NCBI GenBank assembly: GCA_028288445.1
Contig: JAQBNT010000219.1
Span: forward strand, 1-43,634
Origin: Hymenobacter sp.
GTDB taxonomy: Bacteria > Bacteroidota > Bacteroidia > Cytophagales > Hymenobacteraceae
Direction: 5' to 3'
DNA length: 43,634 nucleotides
Shown here: piece after piece, positions 17,682-26,900 of the stretch
Layout: every line of letters starts with the position of its first letter
Position numbering within the stretch: the first letter of the stretch is position 1
Notes under the pieces: model-generated
What the model was told of the DNA's origin: nothing
Database searches by the model: none
Seen by the model: the letters and a program-made list of their open reading frames with translations, nothing else
Program-made: the position numbers and the translations under genes

Positions 17682-20600
17682 ATGAAGCAATTGCTACTCT
17701 TGGGGCTGGGGATGCTGGCGGGTTTCAGCAGCTTTGCTCAGGCAAATGGATATGATGAGCACACGGCGCACACGCTCGAATTCATCGAAAACAAAGGCCA
17801 GTGGGATGCCCGTGCCCGCTACGCCGCCGCCCTGCCCGGCGGCCGCCTCTTCGCCGAAGCCGATGGCCTGACCTTCGCCCTGCTCGCCGATGATGGCCGG
17901 GCGCACCACGGCCGGCGCACGCCCGGCGATGCGCCCCCGGCCAGCCAGGCCGTGCGGGGCCACGCCCTCACCCTGCACTTCGAAAACGCCGCCCCCACCC
18001 GGCTCACGGCCGAAACCCCCACCACCGAGCACCGCCGCTACTTCCTCGGGGCCGCCCCCCGCCACTGGGCCGCCGACGTGCGCAGCTACCGCGCGCTGCG
18101 CTACGCCGAGCTGTGGCCCGGCATCGGGGCGCGGGTGTACGAAAGCGCCGACCAGCGCCTGGAGTACGATTTCACCCTGGCCCCCCGCGCCAATCCCGCC
18201 GCCATCGGCCTGCGGCACGACGGCGCCGACGGCCTGACCCTGGACGGCGAAGGCAACCTGCTGGTGAAAACCAGCGTGGGCCACCTCACCGAGCGCGCCC
18301 CGCAGGCCTGGCAGACCGATGCTGCCGGCCAGCGCCACGCCGTGCCCTGCCGCTACGTGCTGGCGGGGCGCACCGCGCACTTTGCCCTGGGCCGCTACGA
18401 CACCTCCCGCCCGCTCACCATCGACCCGGTGGTGGTGTTTGCCACCTACAGCGGCTCGATGGCCGACAACTGGGGCTTCACCGCGACTTATGATGCGCAG
18501 GGCAACCTCTACTCGGGCGGCATTGCCTTCAGTGCCGGCTACCCGGCCAGTCCGGGCGCGTTCCAGACCACGTTTGCCGGCCTGGTCGACATTGCCATCA
18601 TCAAATACAACCCCCGCGTGAGCGGGCCGGCGGCGCGGGTGTGGGCCACCTACATCGGCGGCAGCGGGCCCGATTTTCCGCACAGCCTGGTGGTGAATAA
18701 CCAGGGCGAGCTGCTGGTATTGGGCTCCACGGGCTCCAGCGACTACCCCACCACGGCCGGGGCCATTCAGCGCACCTTTGGCGGGGGCACGGCGGCGCAG
18801 CCGTTTGGCAATTTTGGGTCGCCGTATGACCTGCCCACCGGCTCCGACCTCGTCATCACCCGCCTGAACGCCAACGCCACGGCCCTGGTGGGCTCCACCT
18901 ACCTGGGCGGCAGCGCCAACGACGGCGTGCTGCCGCTGGCCCCCAACCTCTCGCCCTTCACGACCCAGAAACAGCTGGTGCACAACTACGGCGACCCGTT
19001 CCGGGGCGATATTCTGGTGGATGCGGCCGACAACGTGTACATCGCCTCGCACACGGCGTCGGCTGATTTTCCGGTGGCGCGGGGCCTGGCGGGCGGCTAC
19101 CACGGCGGCACTTCCGATGGCGTGGTGTGCAAGCTCACCCCCGCCCTCACGGCCCTCACCTGGGCCAGCTTCCTGGGCGGCACCGGGGCCGATGCGGCCT
19201 ATTCCATCCAGCTGGAGCCCACCAGCGGCGATGTGTACGTGGCCGGCGGCACCACCAGCGCCGATTTTCCGGCCACGGCCGGCAGCTACCGCGCCACCCC
19301 GCTTGGCGACGTGGACGGCTTCGCGGTGCGCATCGCGGCCAGCGGAACCAGCGTGGTGCGCGCCACCTACGTGGGCACAGCGGGCTACGACCAAGCCTAT
19401 TTTCTACAGCTCGGCACCGATGGCGGGGTGTACCTGCTGGGCCAGACGCTGGGCCAGTTCCCCACCACGCCCGGTCTGTTTCACACGGCCAACGGCACGC
19501 AGTTTATCCAAAAGCTCGATGCCGACCTGGGCCAGAGCCTGCTCACCACGTCCTTCGGCAGCCTCGACCCCATCAATGCGGGCCGGGTCAGCCTCGACCC
19601 CACGGCCTTCCTCGTCGACCGTTGCGACCGGGTGTACGTGTGCGGCTGGGGCGGCATGGTGAACGGCCGCTACCTGCCCGACTTCCCGGCCGCCAGCCCC
19701 TACCAGGAAGGCAACGGCAGCACCACCGCCCTGCCCCTGACCCCCGACGCGCTCCAGGCCGACACCGACGGCAACGACTTCTACCTAGCCCAGTTTTCGG
19801 CCGGCCTCACGGCCCTGACCTACGGCACCTACTACGGCAACGTGGACCCCAACGGCGAAGGCGAGCACGTCGACGGCGGCACCTCGCGCTTCGACCCGCG
19901 CGGCGTGGTGTACCAGGCGGTTTGCTCGTGCTTTTCCTTCACCGGCTTCCCCATCCCACCCGAGGCAAATACGTATTCGACCACCAACAACAGCGGGACG
20001 TTTGTCGGGGCCAGCTGCAACAATGCAGCGTTCGTCTTCAATTTCCAGCCCAACATTGCCAACGCCGGCCCGGCCCAGGCCCTGTGCGTCACGGCGGGCC
20101 CGGTGGCGCTGCTGGGCACGCCCGCCGGCGGCACGTTCACGGGGCCGGGCGTGACGGGCAGCGTGGCCACAGGCTTCTTTTTCACCCCCACGCCCGCCCT
20201 GGTGGGTGTGCAAACCGTGACCTATACTGTGCTGAGCACCGGCCTGTGCACCACCACCGACACCCGCCGCATCACCGTGCTGCCCCCCCTCACGGCCGGG
20301 GCTGATACCGTGCTATGCGCCGGCAGCACGGCATCGATTCGGCTGAATGGCACCCCGGCGGGCGGCACGTTTAGCGGGCCGGGGGTGACGGGCAGCGTAG
20401 CGGCGGGCTTCAATTTCACGCTGCCGGCTGGTTTCACGGGTACCGCTACGCTGACTTATACCGTCACGAACACCACCTGCTCGGGAGCCAGCACGGCTAC
20501 CCGGCGCATGGTGGTGGCACCCGTGCCGCTGGTGCAGGCCAGCTGGCAGCCCGTGGCCTGCCCCGAAAACCGCCAGGTTCCGCTTGCGCTACGCTTCACG

Positions 20601-21029
20601 CTGGTTAGCTCCGCTAATTTCTCAACGCCCGCCGTGGTCTGGGAGTTTGGCGACGGCACGCAGTCGGCCGAGGTGAGCCCCGTGCACACCTACACCACGC
20701 CCGGCAGCTACCAGCCCCGCCTGCGGCTGCGCTACAACCAGGACCGCTGCGAAACCACCGCCACCACGCCGCTGGTAGAGGTAAAAGAGCGCAAACCCGT
20801 ACCCAACATCATCACCCCCAACGGCGACGGCCAGAACCAAACCTTTCAATTCGGGCCCGGCTGCCCCCCTCGCCTCCAGGTGTTTTCGCGCTGGGGCCAG
20901 CAGGTGTTCGAGGCGGCGACTTATCGGGATGACTGGAATGCCGACGGTCAGCCCAATGGCATTTACTATTACCTCGCTACTTATCCCGATGGGCAGCAGC
21001 TGAAAGGCTGGCTGGAAGTGCGACGCTAA
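17682..21029 (+). CDS. Second giant secreted protein: DUF7948/SBBP propeller, two Ig-like repeats, PKD, T9SS type B sorting domain
   Basis: A 1115-residue paralog of the preceding protein. The signal peptide is MKQLLLLGLGMLAGFSSFAQ. The N-terminal domain opens TLEFIENKGQWDARARY (about residue 31), the SBBP-type propeller region runs to about 785, and a PKD domain has WEFGDGT at about 987. The type B sorting domain (about 1033-1115) contains NIITPNGDGQNQTF and GWLEVRR. Only two Ig-like repeats (from about 792) are present where the first paralog has five; this accounts for almost all of the 227-residue length difference. The two proteins are very similar throughout the propeller, for example GNLYSGGI, STYLGGxANDG and CDRVYVCGWGG. 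The start at 17682 is chosen for the signal peptide; the 24 residues before it in frame derive from the repeat array edge. Probably surface-exposed or released through the T9SS. Confidence 0.92.
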   Translation: MKQLLLLGLGMLAGFSSFAQANGYDEHTAHTLEFIENKGQWDARARYAAALPGGRLFAEADGLTFALLADDGRAHHGRRTPGDAPPASQAVRGHALTLHFENAAPTRLTAETPTTEHRRYFLGAAPRHWAADVRSYRALRYAELWPGIGARVYESADQRLEYDFTLAPRANPAAIGLRHDGADGLTLDGEGNLLVKTSVGHLTERAPQAWQTDAAGQRHAVPCRYVLAGRTAHFALGRYDTSRPLTIDPVVVFATYSGSMADNWGFTATYDAQGNLYSGGIAFSAGYPASPGAFQTTFAGLVDIAIIKYNPRVSGPAARVWATYIGGSGPDFPHSLVVNNQGELLVLGSTGSSDYPTTAGAIQRTFGGGTAAQPFGNFGSPYDLPTGSDLVITRLNANATALVGSTYLGGSANDGVLPLAPNLSPFTTQKQLVHNYGDPFRGDILVDAADNVYIASHTASADFPVARGLAGGYHGGTSDGVVCKLTPALTALTWASFLGGTGADAAYSIQLEPTSGDVYVAGGTTSADFPATAGSYRATPLGDVDGFAVRIAASGTSVVRATYVGTAGYDQAYFLQLGTDGGVYLLGQTLGQFPTTPGLFHTANGTQFIQKLDADLGQSLLTTSFGSLDPINAGRVSLDPTAFLVDRCDRVYVCGWGGMVNGRYLPDFPAASPYQEGNGSTTALPLTPDALQADTDGNDFYLAQFSAGLTALTYGTYYGNVDPNGEGEHVDGGTSRFDPRGVVYQAVCSCFSFTGFPIPPEANTYSTTNNSGTFVGASCNNAAFVFNFQPNIANAGPAQALCVTAGPVALLGTPAGGTFTGPGVTGSVATGFFFTPTPALVGVQTVTYTVLSTGLCTTTDTRRITVLPPLTAGADTVLCAGSTASIRLNGTPAGGTFSGPGVTGSVAAGFNFTLPAGFTGTATLTYTVTNTTCSGASTATRRMVVAPVPLVQASWQPVACPENRQVPLALRFTLVSSANFSTPAVVWEFGDGTQSAEVSPVHTYTTPGSYQPRLRLRYNQDRCETTATTPLVEVKERKPVPNIITPNGDGQNQTFQFGPGCPPRLQVFSRWGQQVFEAATYRDDWNADGQPNGIYYYLATYPDGQQLKGWLEVRR

Positions 21030-21037
21030 GTAGTTAA

Positions 21038-21139
21038 TGTCATCCATAGCGCAGCGAAGGACCTAATCACCGAAGAACGGTTTGCCGTAATCCAAAATAA
21101 GCAGCCGTTATAGGGTCCTTCGCTGCGCTCAGGATGACA
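21038..21139. repeat. Dispersed palindromic intergenic element (GTCATCC type)
   Basis: The arms 21038-21063 and 21114-21139 are inverted copies (TGTCATCC, two mismatched bases, AGCGCAGCGAAGGACC) around a 50-base centre. It lies between the convergent ends of the second cargo gene and the flippase gene. Inverted elements that begin with TGTCAT and contain GCGAAGGA are, from memory, scattered in many Bacteroidota genomes. It may form a large hairpin in RNA from either side. Confidence 0.8.
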
Positions 21140-21168
21140 AACCTTCTTTTTGAATTATCAAACAGCTT

Positions 21169-22434
21169 CTACGAGCGCAAGGCCACGCGCTGCCACAGCC
21201 AGCGCACATCCTGCCAGCCCGGCAAAATATCCGCCCACGTCGCCTCAATAGCCCGGCGATAGCACCCCACCAGATACAGCACCCCGGCGGCATAGGAAGT
21301 TGACATGCTCAGGGCCGCGCCCACGATGCCCAATTGCGGCACCAGCAGCAAACACGCGGGTACGGTCACGGCCAGCCCCAGCAGCGTAGCGCGGTTATTA
21401 ATGCCATACTGGCCCGTGCCGGCGAAATACGTACTGGCCTGCATCCCGGCCCCATTGATGAAAATGCCCGGGGCCAGCGCCATAATGACCCCGTGCGCCG
21501 CCCCAAACTCCGGTCCGAAAATGGCGGCCAGCCACCCGGCCGGCACGGCCGCCAGCACCAGCACCGCCCCGGCCGTGGCCAGCAGCGTGAGCCGGCTGCC
21601 GCGCAGCGCAGCGTGGGTTTGCTCGCGTTTATCGGGCGCATTCACAAGGGCGACGTACTGAATGAGAGCGGTGCTGCGCGGAATCAGCCAGATGGCCTCG
21701 GCCAGCGCCACGCCCACCGAGAGGATGCCCAGCGCCCGCGTGTCGGCCAAATACACCACAGCATAGTAGCTGAAGCGGTAGTTGGCAAAGGCCAGCAGGT
21801 TGGATAAGTGCGCGCCCCGGCTGTGCCGAGCCAGTTCCCGCGCCGCCGCCCGACGGCGGATGCGCCGGCTGCCCCAGGCATCGGGCAGGCGCAGCAGCAG
21901 CGCCGTGCTGATGAGCCACGGCAGCCCATAGGCCAGGTAGTTGGCATAATAATAGGCTTCGATGGAAAGCCAGCGCAACGGCCCGAACGCCACCGCCAGC
22001 GCGACGGCCAGCAGCCCGGCCTGCGCGGTGGTGAGCACGTTATACGTGCGCTCCCGCTGCCGGCCCAGCAGCAGAAACACGTTGATGGACAGCAGCACCT
22101 GCACCAGTGCCACCGCCCCCAGGTGCAGCACGTAGGCCACGCCCACCGGCCGCAGCAGGCCCACGATGGCCGCCCCGCCCAGGCTCACCAGCGCGCCCCA
22201 GCCGTAGGCGGGCAGCAGCAGCAGCCACACGTTGCGGCGTGGCACCAGGTATATCAAGGATGAGCCACCCACCAGCCCCGCCAGCAGCGCCAGCCCCGAC
22301 ACATCGGTGATAAACAGGCTGACTTGTCCGCGCCCCGCCGCCCCCAGATACCGCGCCGTGAGCCACACCACCGCAAAGCTGAGCCCTGCCGTGAGCACCC
22401 GCGCCGCAAAATGCTGGAGAATACGCTTTATCAT
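21169..22434 (-). CDS. Wzx-type oligosaccharide flippase
   Basis: A 421-residue polytopic inner-membrane protein with about 12 hydrophobic segments, matching the polysaccharide transporter (Wzx/MATE-like) superfamily. Such proteins flip undecaprenyl-linked oligosaccharides to the periplasmic side. The N-terminal segment ARVLTAGLSFAVVWLTARYL followed by LGAAGRGQVSLF is a typical Wzx opening, and the C-terminal half shows the usual FGPEFGAAHGVIMALAPGIF and LLLVPQLGIVGAALSMSTSY. It follows the glycosyltransferase gene by 85 bases on the same strand, so the two are probably co-transcribed. The substrate is unknown. No polymerase (Wzy) or Wza-like export gene is in the window, so the rest of the pathway must lie elsewhere. 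Confidence 0.87.
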   Translation of the reverse strand: MIKRILQHFAARVLTAGLSFAVVWLTARYLGAAGRGQVSLFITDVSGLALLAGLVGGSSLIYLVPRRNVWLLLLPAYGWGALVSLGGAAIVGLLRPVGVAYVLHLGAVALVQVLLSINVFLLLGRQRERTYNVLTTAQAGLLAVALAVAFGPLRWLSIEAYYYANYLAYGLPWLISTALLLRLPDAWGSRRIRRRAAARELARHSRGAHLSNLLAFANYRFSYYAVVYLADTRALGILSVGVALAEAIWLIPRSTALIQYVALVNAPDKREQTHAALRGSRLTLLATAGAVLVLAAVPAGWLAAIFGPEFGAAHGVIMALAPGIFINGAGMQASTYFAGTGQYGINNRATLLGLAVTVPACLLLVPQLGIVGAALSMSTSYAAGVLYLVGCYRRAIEATWADILPGWQDVRWLWQRVALRS

Positions 22435-22519
22435 GCCAAAGAAGAAGCCAGTCGAAATGGAAGGCGCATACTGCTATTGGAGCCGAAAACCCGGTTTTTG
22501 TACCGATTCTGTACTCTTA

Positions 22520-23764
22520 TTACTCGTTTAATACCTTTTGATATAATTTTCCAAAGGCCTGCCCTACCGCTACCGGCGCGCACCGTGCCGTAGCATCGGC
22601 TCGTAATTGATTCGTTTCGAAACGAATAGCACCGACAATCACCTGCTTTAAGGCGGTTTCCAGAGCCACTTCATCGTCAGGATTTACCAGCAGGCCGAAG
22701 GCATTTTCGGGCTGAAAAAGCTCGGGCACGCCGCCGGTGCGGGTGGCCACCACCGGGCAGCCGCTGGCCCGCGCCTCCAGCAGCACGCAGCCAAAGGTTT
22801 CGGCACGGCTGAAAGATACCAGCGCGGTGGCACGGGCCATTTCGGCGGCCACAGCTTCGTGCGGCAGCTTGCCCAGGAAAGTCACGGTGCCATCGGCCAG
22901 CAGGTTGAGTTCGGTGGCGTAGGCGCGTAGCATCTGCTCATCGGGGCCGTAGCCGGCAATGCGCAGTTTCAGACCGGGCCTAGCCGTGCGCAGCCGCGCC
23001 ACCACCCGCAGCACGCCGGAGATGTTCTTCACCTGGTCGTGAAACGCCGAAACGTGCAGCAGCGTGGGCGAAACTACCGCCTTGCCATTAGCGGATGCTC
23101 CGCTAGCAATGAATGAAGCAGCAGTTGCGTTGAGTCCAGCTAGTTTCTCAGGGTGAAAAAGCTCGGTATCCACCACGTTGGCGATGACCACGGAGCGCGG
23201 ATTCACAAAGCCCAGGGCGGCCATGGCCCGCCGCAGCCCATCCGACACGGTGTGCAGCGCCGCTGCCCGCCGCACCACGGCCCGCGTGAGCACCCGGCGC
23301 AGCCACGAAATGCCACCCGCTCGCTCGGGCAAATACAGCGTCCAGTGCTCCGTGACGATGAACGGAATGCCGCGTACCGCCCGCAGCGCCCACGCAAACA
23401 AGCCGGTGCGCAGCAGCACGTGCACGTGCACCAAATCGGGCGTTTGGCCGGCCCAGTGCTGCCGCAGTCGCCGGTATCCGCGCAGCAGGCACCAGAAATA
23501 CAGCAGCAGCTTCAGCGGCTTGTCAACCAGGCCCAGGCCGGTGGGCGAGGCGCGGTAGTAGTAGCGCAACGTGGGCCACGCGCCGCTGAAATCCTCGTCA
23601 GCCTCAATCAAACCCGGCAGCGGCCCGCGCGCCACGGCCGCGAATAGCACCGCCACCTCCGCGCCGCCGTGCGCCGCAATGGCCGCCACGTGCCGCGCCA
23701 CGAAGTCGCCGTCTTGGTCGTCGTAGCGGTTGGGGTACCACTTGGGAAGATGTAAAATCTTCAA
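22520..23764 (-). CDS. GT4 family glycosyltransferase, probable TTG start
   Basis: A 414-residue cytoplasmic glycosyltransferase of the GT-B fold. The N-terminal Rossmann half opens KILHLPKWYPNRYDDQDGDF with a DxVHVH-like DLVHVHVLL (110-118). The C-terminal half has LRIAGYGPDEQM (about 268-278), VTFLGKLPHEAV and the family EX7E signature ETFGCVLLE (Glu322 to Glu330) followed by ASGCPVVATRTGGVPEL. These features fit family GT4, which adds a sugar from a nucleotide donor. No ATG lies near the conserved N-terminus; the frame continues upstream to 23845 but that stretch runs through a transcription terminator, so TTG at 23762-23764 is the most plausible start. It precedes the flippase gene and probably acts in the same surface-glycan pathway. 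Confidence 0.88.
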   Translation of the reverse strand: MKILHLPKWYPNRYDDQDGDFVARHVAAIAAHGGAEVAVLFAAVARGPLPGLIEADEDFSGAWPTLRYYYRASPTGLGLVDKPLKLLLYFWCLLRGYRRLRQHWAGQTPDLVHVHVLLRTGLFAWALRAVRGIPFIVTEHWTLYLPERAGGISWLRRVLTRAVVRRAAALHTVSDGLRRAMAALGFVNPRSVVIANVVDTELFHPEKLAGLNATAASFIASGASANGKAVVSPTLLHVSAFHDQVKNISGVLRVVARLRTARPGLKLRIAGYGPDEQMLRAYATELNLLADGTVTFLGKLPHEAVAAEMARATALVSFSRAETFGCVLLEARASGCPVVATRTGGVPELFQPENAFGLLVNPDDEVALETALKQVIVGAIRFETNQLRADATARCAPVAVGQAFGKLYQKVLNE

Positions 23765-23797
23765 TGAGAAATCAGGAATGAGGAATGAAGAATTGGC
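23763..23797. repeat. Heptanucleotide repeat arm at the glycosyltransferase start
   Basis: Five consecutive 7-bp units: AATGAGA, AATCAGG, AATGAGG, AATGAAG and AATTGGC. The arm overlaps the proposed TTG start codon of the glycosyltransferase. It is the inverted counterpart of the arm at 23909-23943. Confidence 0.75.
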
Positions 23798-23826
23798 TAC
23801 AAAGCAAAGTACGGGCTTCAGGACAC

Positions 23827-23861
23827 AAAAACGCGGCCGCTCCAAGCTGGAACGGCCGCGT
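23827..23861 (-). terminator. Rho-independent terminator after the Oar-like TonB receptor gene
   Basis: A 14-bp stem (23831-23844 with 23848-23861) with a single wobble pair on the minus strand encloses a 3-base loop. A T-tract follows on the minus strand (run of A at 23827-23831 on the plus strand). It lies about 80 bases after the receptor stop and between the two heptanucleotide arms. Confidence 0.85.
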
Positions 23862-23908
23862 GACCATGTTGCGGAAGCTAGGACTGAGCAAAGCCAGAAT
23901 CAGGCAAC

Positions 23909-23943
23909 CCCAATTCCTTATCCCTCATTCTTAATTCTTCATT
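23909..23943. repeat. Heptanucleotide repeat arm at the TonB receptor stop
   Basis: Five 7-bp units on the plus strand: CCCAATT, CCTTATC, CCTCATT, CTTAATT and CTTCATT. They are the reverse complement, in kind, of the units at 23763-23797. The last unit overlaps the TAA stop codon (23942-23944) of the receptor gene. Confidence 0.75.
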
Positions 23944-26900
23944 AAAACGAGTAGCGCAGGCCCAGCTGGCCCTGCCAGCGCGAGGCCAGCTGGTCGATGG
24001 AGTACGTGGCCGGGGTGCCGTAAGTGAAGGCCGGACGGTTGAACGAGGTGGCGTTGTAGTTGGTCGAAATGGTGCCGGCGGCATCGGCGTAGCCCACCTG
24101 CGTGAGGCCGGTGCCCAGCGTCGAGTTGAAGGTGTTGGGCACGAAGTACTGGCGGCCCCAGCTGCTGTTCAGGAAGTTGCCGAAGTTGATAATGTCCAGC
24201 GAAACCTGAACGGTGTGGCCTTTGGGCATGATGCCGGCGGCGTTGGCTTCGAGGCTACCGAGCTTCACGTCCATCATCAGGCGGATGTCGGCCTGGTTAT
24301 TCCAGGGGGTGCGGCCGGCGTTGCGCTCGGTGTACTGGCCGCGGCGGGTTTTCAGGTAGCTGTCGTTGTCGATGAAGCTGTTGAAGGCGGCGCTTTGGGC
24401 ACCGGAGGCATCCACGCCGTAGCCGTTGGGGTTGGTGGTGGGCACCACGGGTCCGGCACCTTTATTCACAAACACGATGTCGGAAGACGAAGTCGGGATG
24501 TAGGCCAGCTGCACGTTCTGCTGGCCGTTGCCGAAGAAGTTGTTGTTATAAACCCAGGTGTAGGGCGAGCCGCTGGCGTAGGTCAGCACCGAGGTGAAGT
24601 AGCCGGTGAAGCGCTGAGCGAAGGTTTTGTGCAGGTTGATGGAGGCCACCACGCGGTGGCGCAGGTCGAAGTTGGAGTAGGCCAGGGCGGGGTTGTTCAC
24701 GTTCAGGGCCGGGTTCAGCTCCCAGTTGCTCTGGGGCGAGTTGCGGATGCCGTTGCTGATGTCCTTGCTCTGGCCGTAGGTGTAGGCCACCGAGGCATCC
24801 ACCAGGTTGTTAATCGTTTGGCCTACCGAACCGGTGAGCTGGTAGCGGTAGCCCTTCTGGGTGTTGGTCAGGAAAAAGGCGTTCGAGAAGCCCGTATTCA
24901 CCTTGTTGCCGCTGGATGCATACACGGGGCTCTCGGTGGGGCCGTTGGCCAGGTAGGTCACGTTGTCTTTGAGGTTGATGTTCTCAAACTGCACGTCCTG
25001 CAAGGTCTTGGTGTAGAGGCCTTCCACCGAGAAGCGGGTGCCGGTTTTCAGCTTGAAATCGAAGGCCAGCGACGAGCGCCACACCTGCGGCATCTTGAAG
25101 TTGTTGTCCACCAGGTTCACTTCGGTGGGGCTGCCCTTCAGGTTGTTGGGGTTATAATTGCCCACTGGCAGCTGGCTGTAAATGTTGTTCGGGTTGGTAT
25201 TCAGGTAAATGGTTTTGGGGCCGGTGTTGCTGGCCGCCTGAATGTTGTTGTAGTCTACCGAGTTGAAATTCACGCCGTTGTTATAATAAGCGTAGCCGAA
25301 CCAGGCAAACGGCACGCGGCCGGTGAAGATGCCCGAGCCGCCGCGAATCACGAACGACTGGTCGCCCTTCACGTCGTAGTTGAAGCCCAAACGGGGCGAG
25401 AACTGCACCTGGCCCAGGTAGTTGTTGTTCAGCGAGGCCCAGGGCGTGTGCGAGTACGTCTGGTTCAGCGTGTTCGCGTCGTTCTGCGGGTTGTTCACCA
25501 GGGCCGTGTTCAGGGCCGGCTTGGTGGGCAGCGAAGCAATATCGAAGCGGATGCCGGGTGTGATTTTCAGCTTGTCGGTCACGTTCCACTCGTCCTGCAG
25601 GTAGGCGCTGTAGAAGTTGATGTTGAAGGCGGCCGACGGGTTGTCGTAGTTGTACTGGTAGGAGTTGTCGCCCACCGTGCCGTTGTTGTAAGTGCCCCGG
25701 ATGCGGCTCGGCTTGTCGGTCAGGAAATCGTTGACGCTGTTGTACTCGATACGGCCGTTCCAGGAGTTGATGAAACCGTAGTCGATGTTGTAGAACTCGT
25801 TGTGCGTGCCCAGCGTGAGGGCGTGCGAACCCACGTAGTATGTGAAGTTATCGGTGAGCTCAAACGTCTTCTGGCGGGTGTTGAAGATGCTGGCCTCGCG
25901 GTCGGAGCCGAGCAGAATCTGGTTTGAACCCGAGTAGTAAGTCGAAGAGCCGGGCGTGCCCAGCGTGGTGCCCACGTTGTTAATCTGCACGGCCGGAAAC
26001 AGGTTAGCCTGGCCGCCCAGCAGGTCGCGGTAGTCGTGGATGTTGGTGTAGCCCAGAATCAGGTTGTTGGCAAACTTGCTGCTGAAGTTGCTCTTCACCT
26101 CCAGCACCGTCGAGTTTTGCACATTGTGCTGGGTGAAATCCTGCGAGCCAAACTTGAACAGGCTGCCCGAGCGCTCCAGGTTGGTGGCTTCGGAGGTGAT
26201 GAAATTGTGACGCAGCGCAATGCTGGTTTTATCGTTCAGGTTGAAGTCGATACGGCCGAAAATCTTGTTGCTGTTCGCGTGAATGTTGTAGTTGCCGTAC
26301 TCGCCCACGTTGTAGCTGGCGGTGCCCAGCGAGCCGTCGGCATTCTTGACGGTGTAGTTGCTTAGCTTGCCGGCGATGGCCTGGGCCAGGTCCGTAGTCA
26401 CGGGCGAGCCGGGCGTGCCGGCGGCGTAGAACTGCGGCTCGGTGCGGCGGGCAATTTCGGCGTTGGTGAAGAAGAACAGCTTGTTCTTGATAATGGGGCC
26501 ACCGATGCGGAAGCCGGTCTGGTAGTCGTGGTATTCTGAGCCAATTCGGGCTTTTTCGCCATCAATGCTGCGGCCCGTCACGCCCTGGTTGCGGCCGTAG
26601 CCATACACCGAGCCCGTGAATTCGTTGGTGCCGGAGCGCGTCACGGCATTCACCGAGCCGCCGGTGAAGTTGCCCAGCTTCACATCGTAAGGGGCCACCG
26701 ACGCCTGGATTTCCTGAATGGCATCGAGCGAAATGGGGTTGGCGCGGGCCGAGCCGCCGGGCAGGCCGCTGGTGCCGCTCTGCCCGCCCAGCGAGGGCGA
26801 AAAGCCGATGGCATCGTTGTTCACGGCCCCGTCCAGGGTCACGTTGTTGTAGCGAAACGAGCTGCCGGCAAACGAGCCGTTGGAGTTGCGCGGGTCGAGG

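Noticed and set aside
17694..19394. Long minus-strand open frame opposite the second cargo gene, and similar frames at 16004-17347, 24215-25927 and 27943-29424
   Set aside because: All lie opposite well-supported genes and have the compositional look of codon-bias shadows.
22520..23845. Full-length upstream start for the glycosyltransferase
   Set aside because: The extra 27 codons run through a hairpin terminator and a repeat arm and do not match the conserved start of GT4 proteins.
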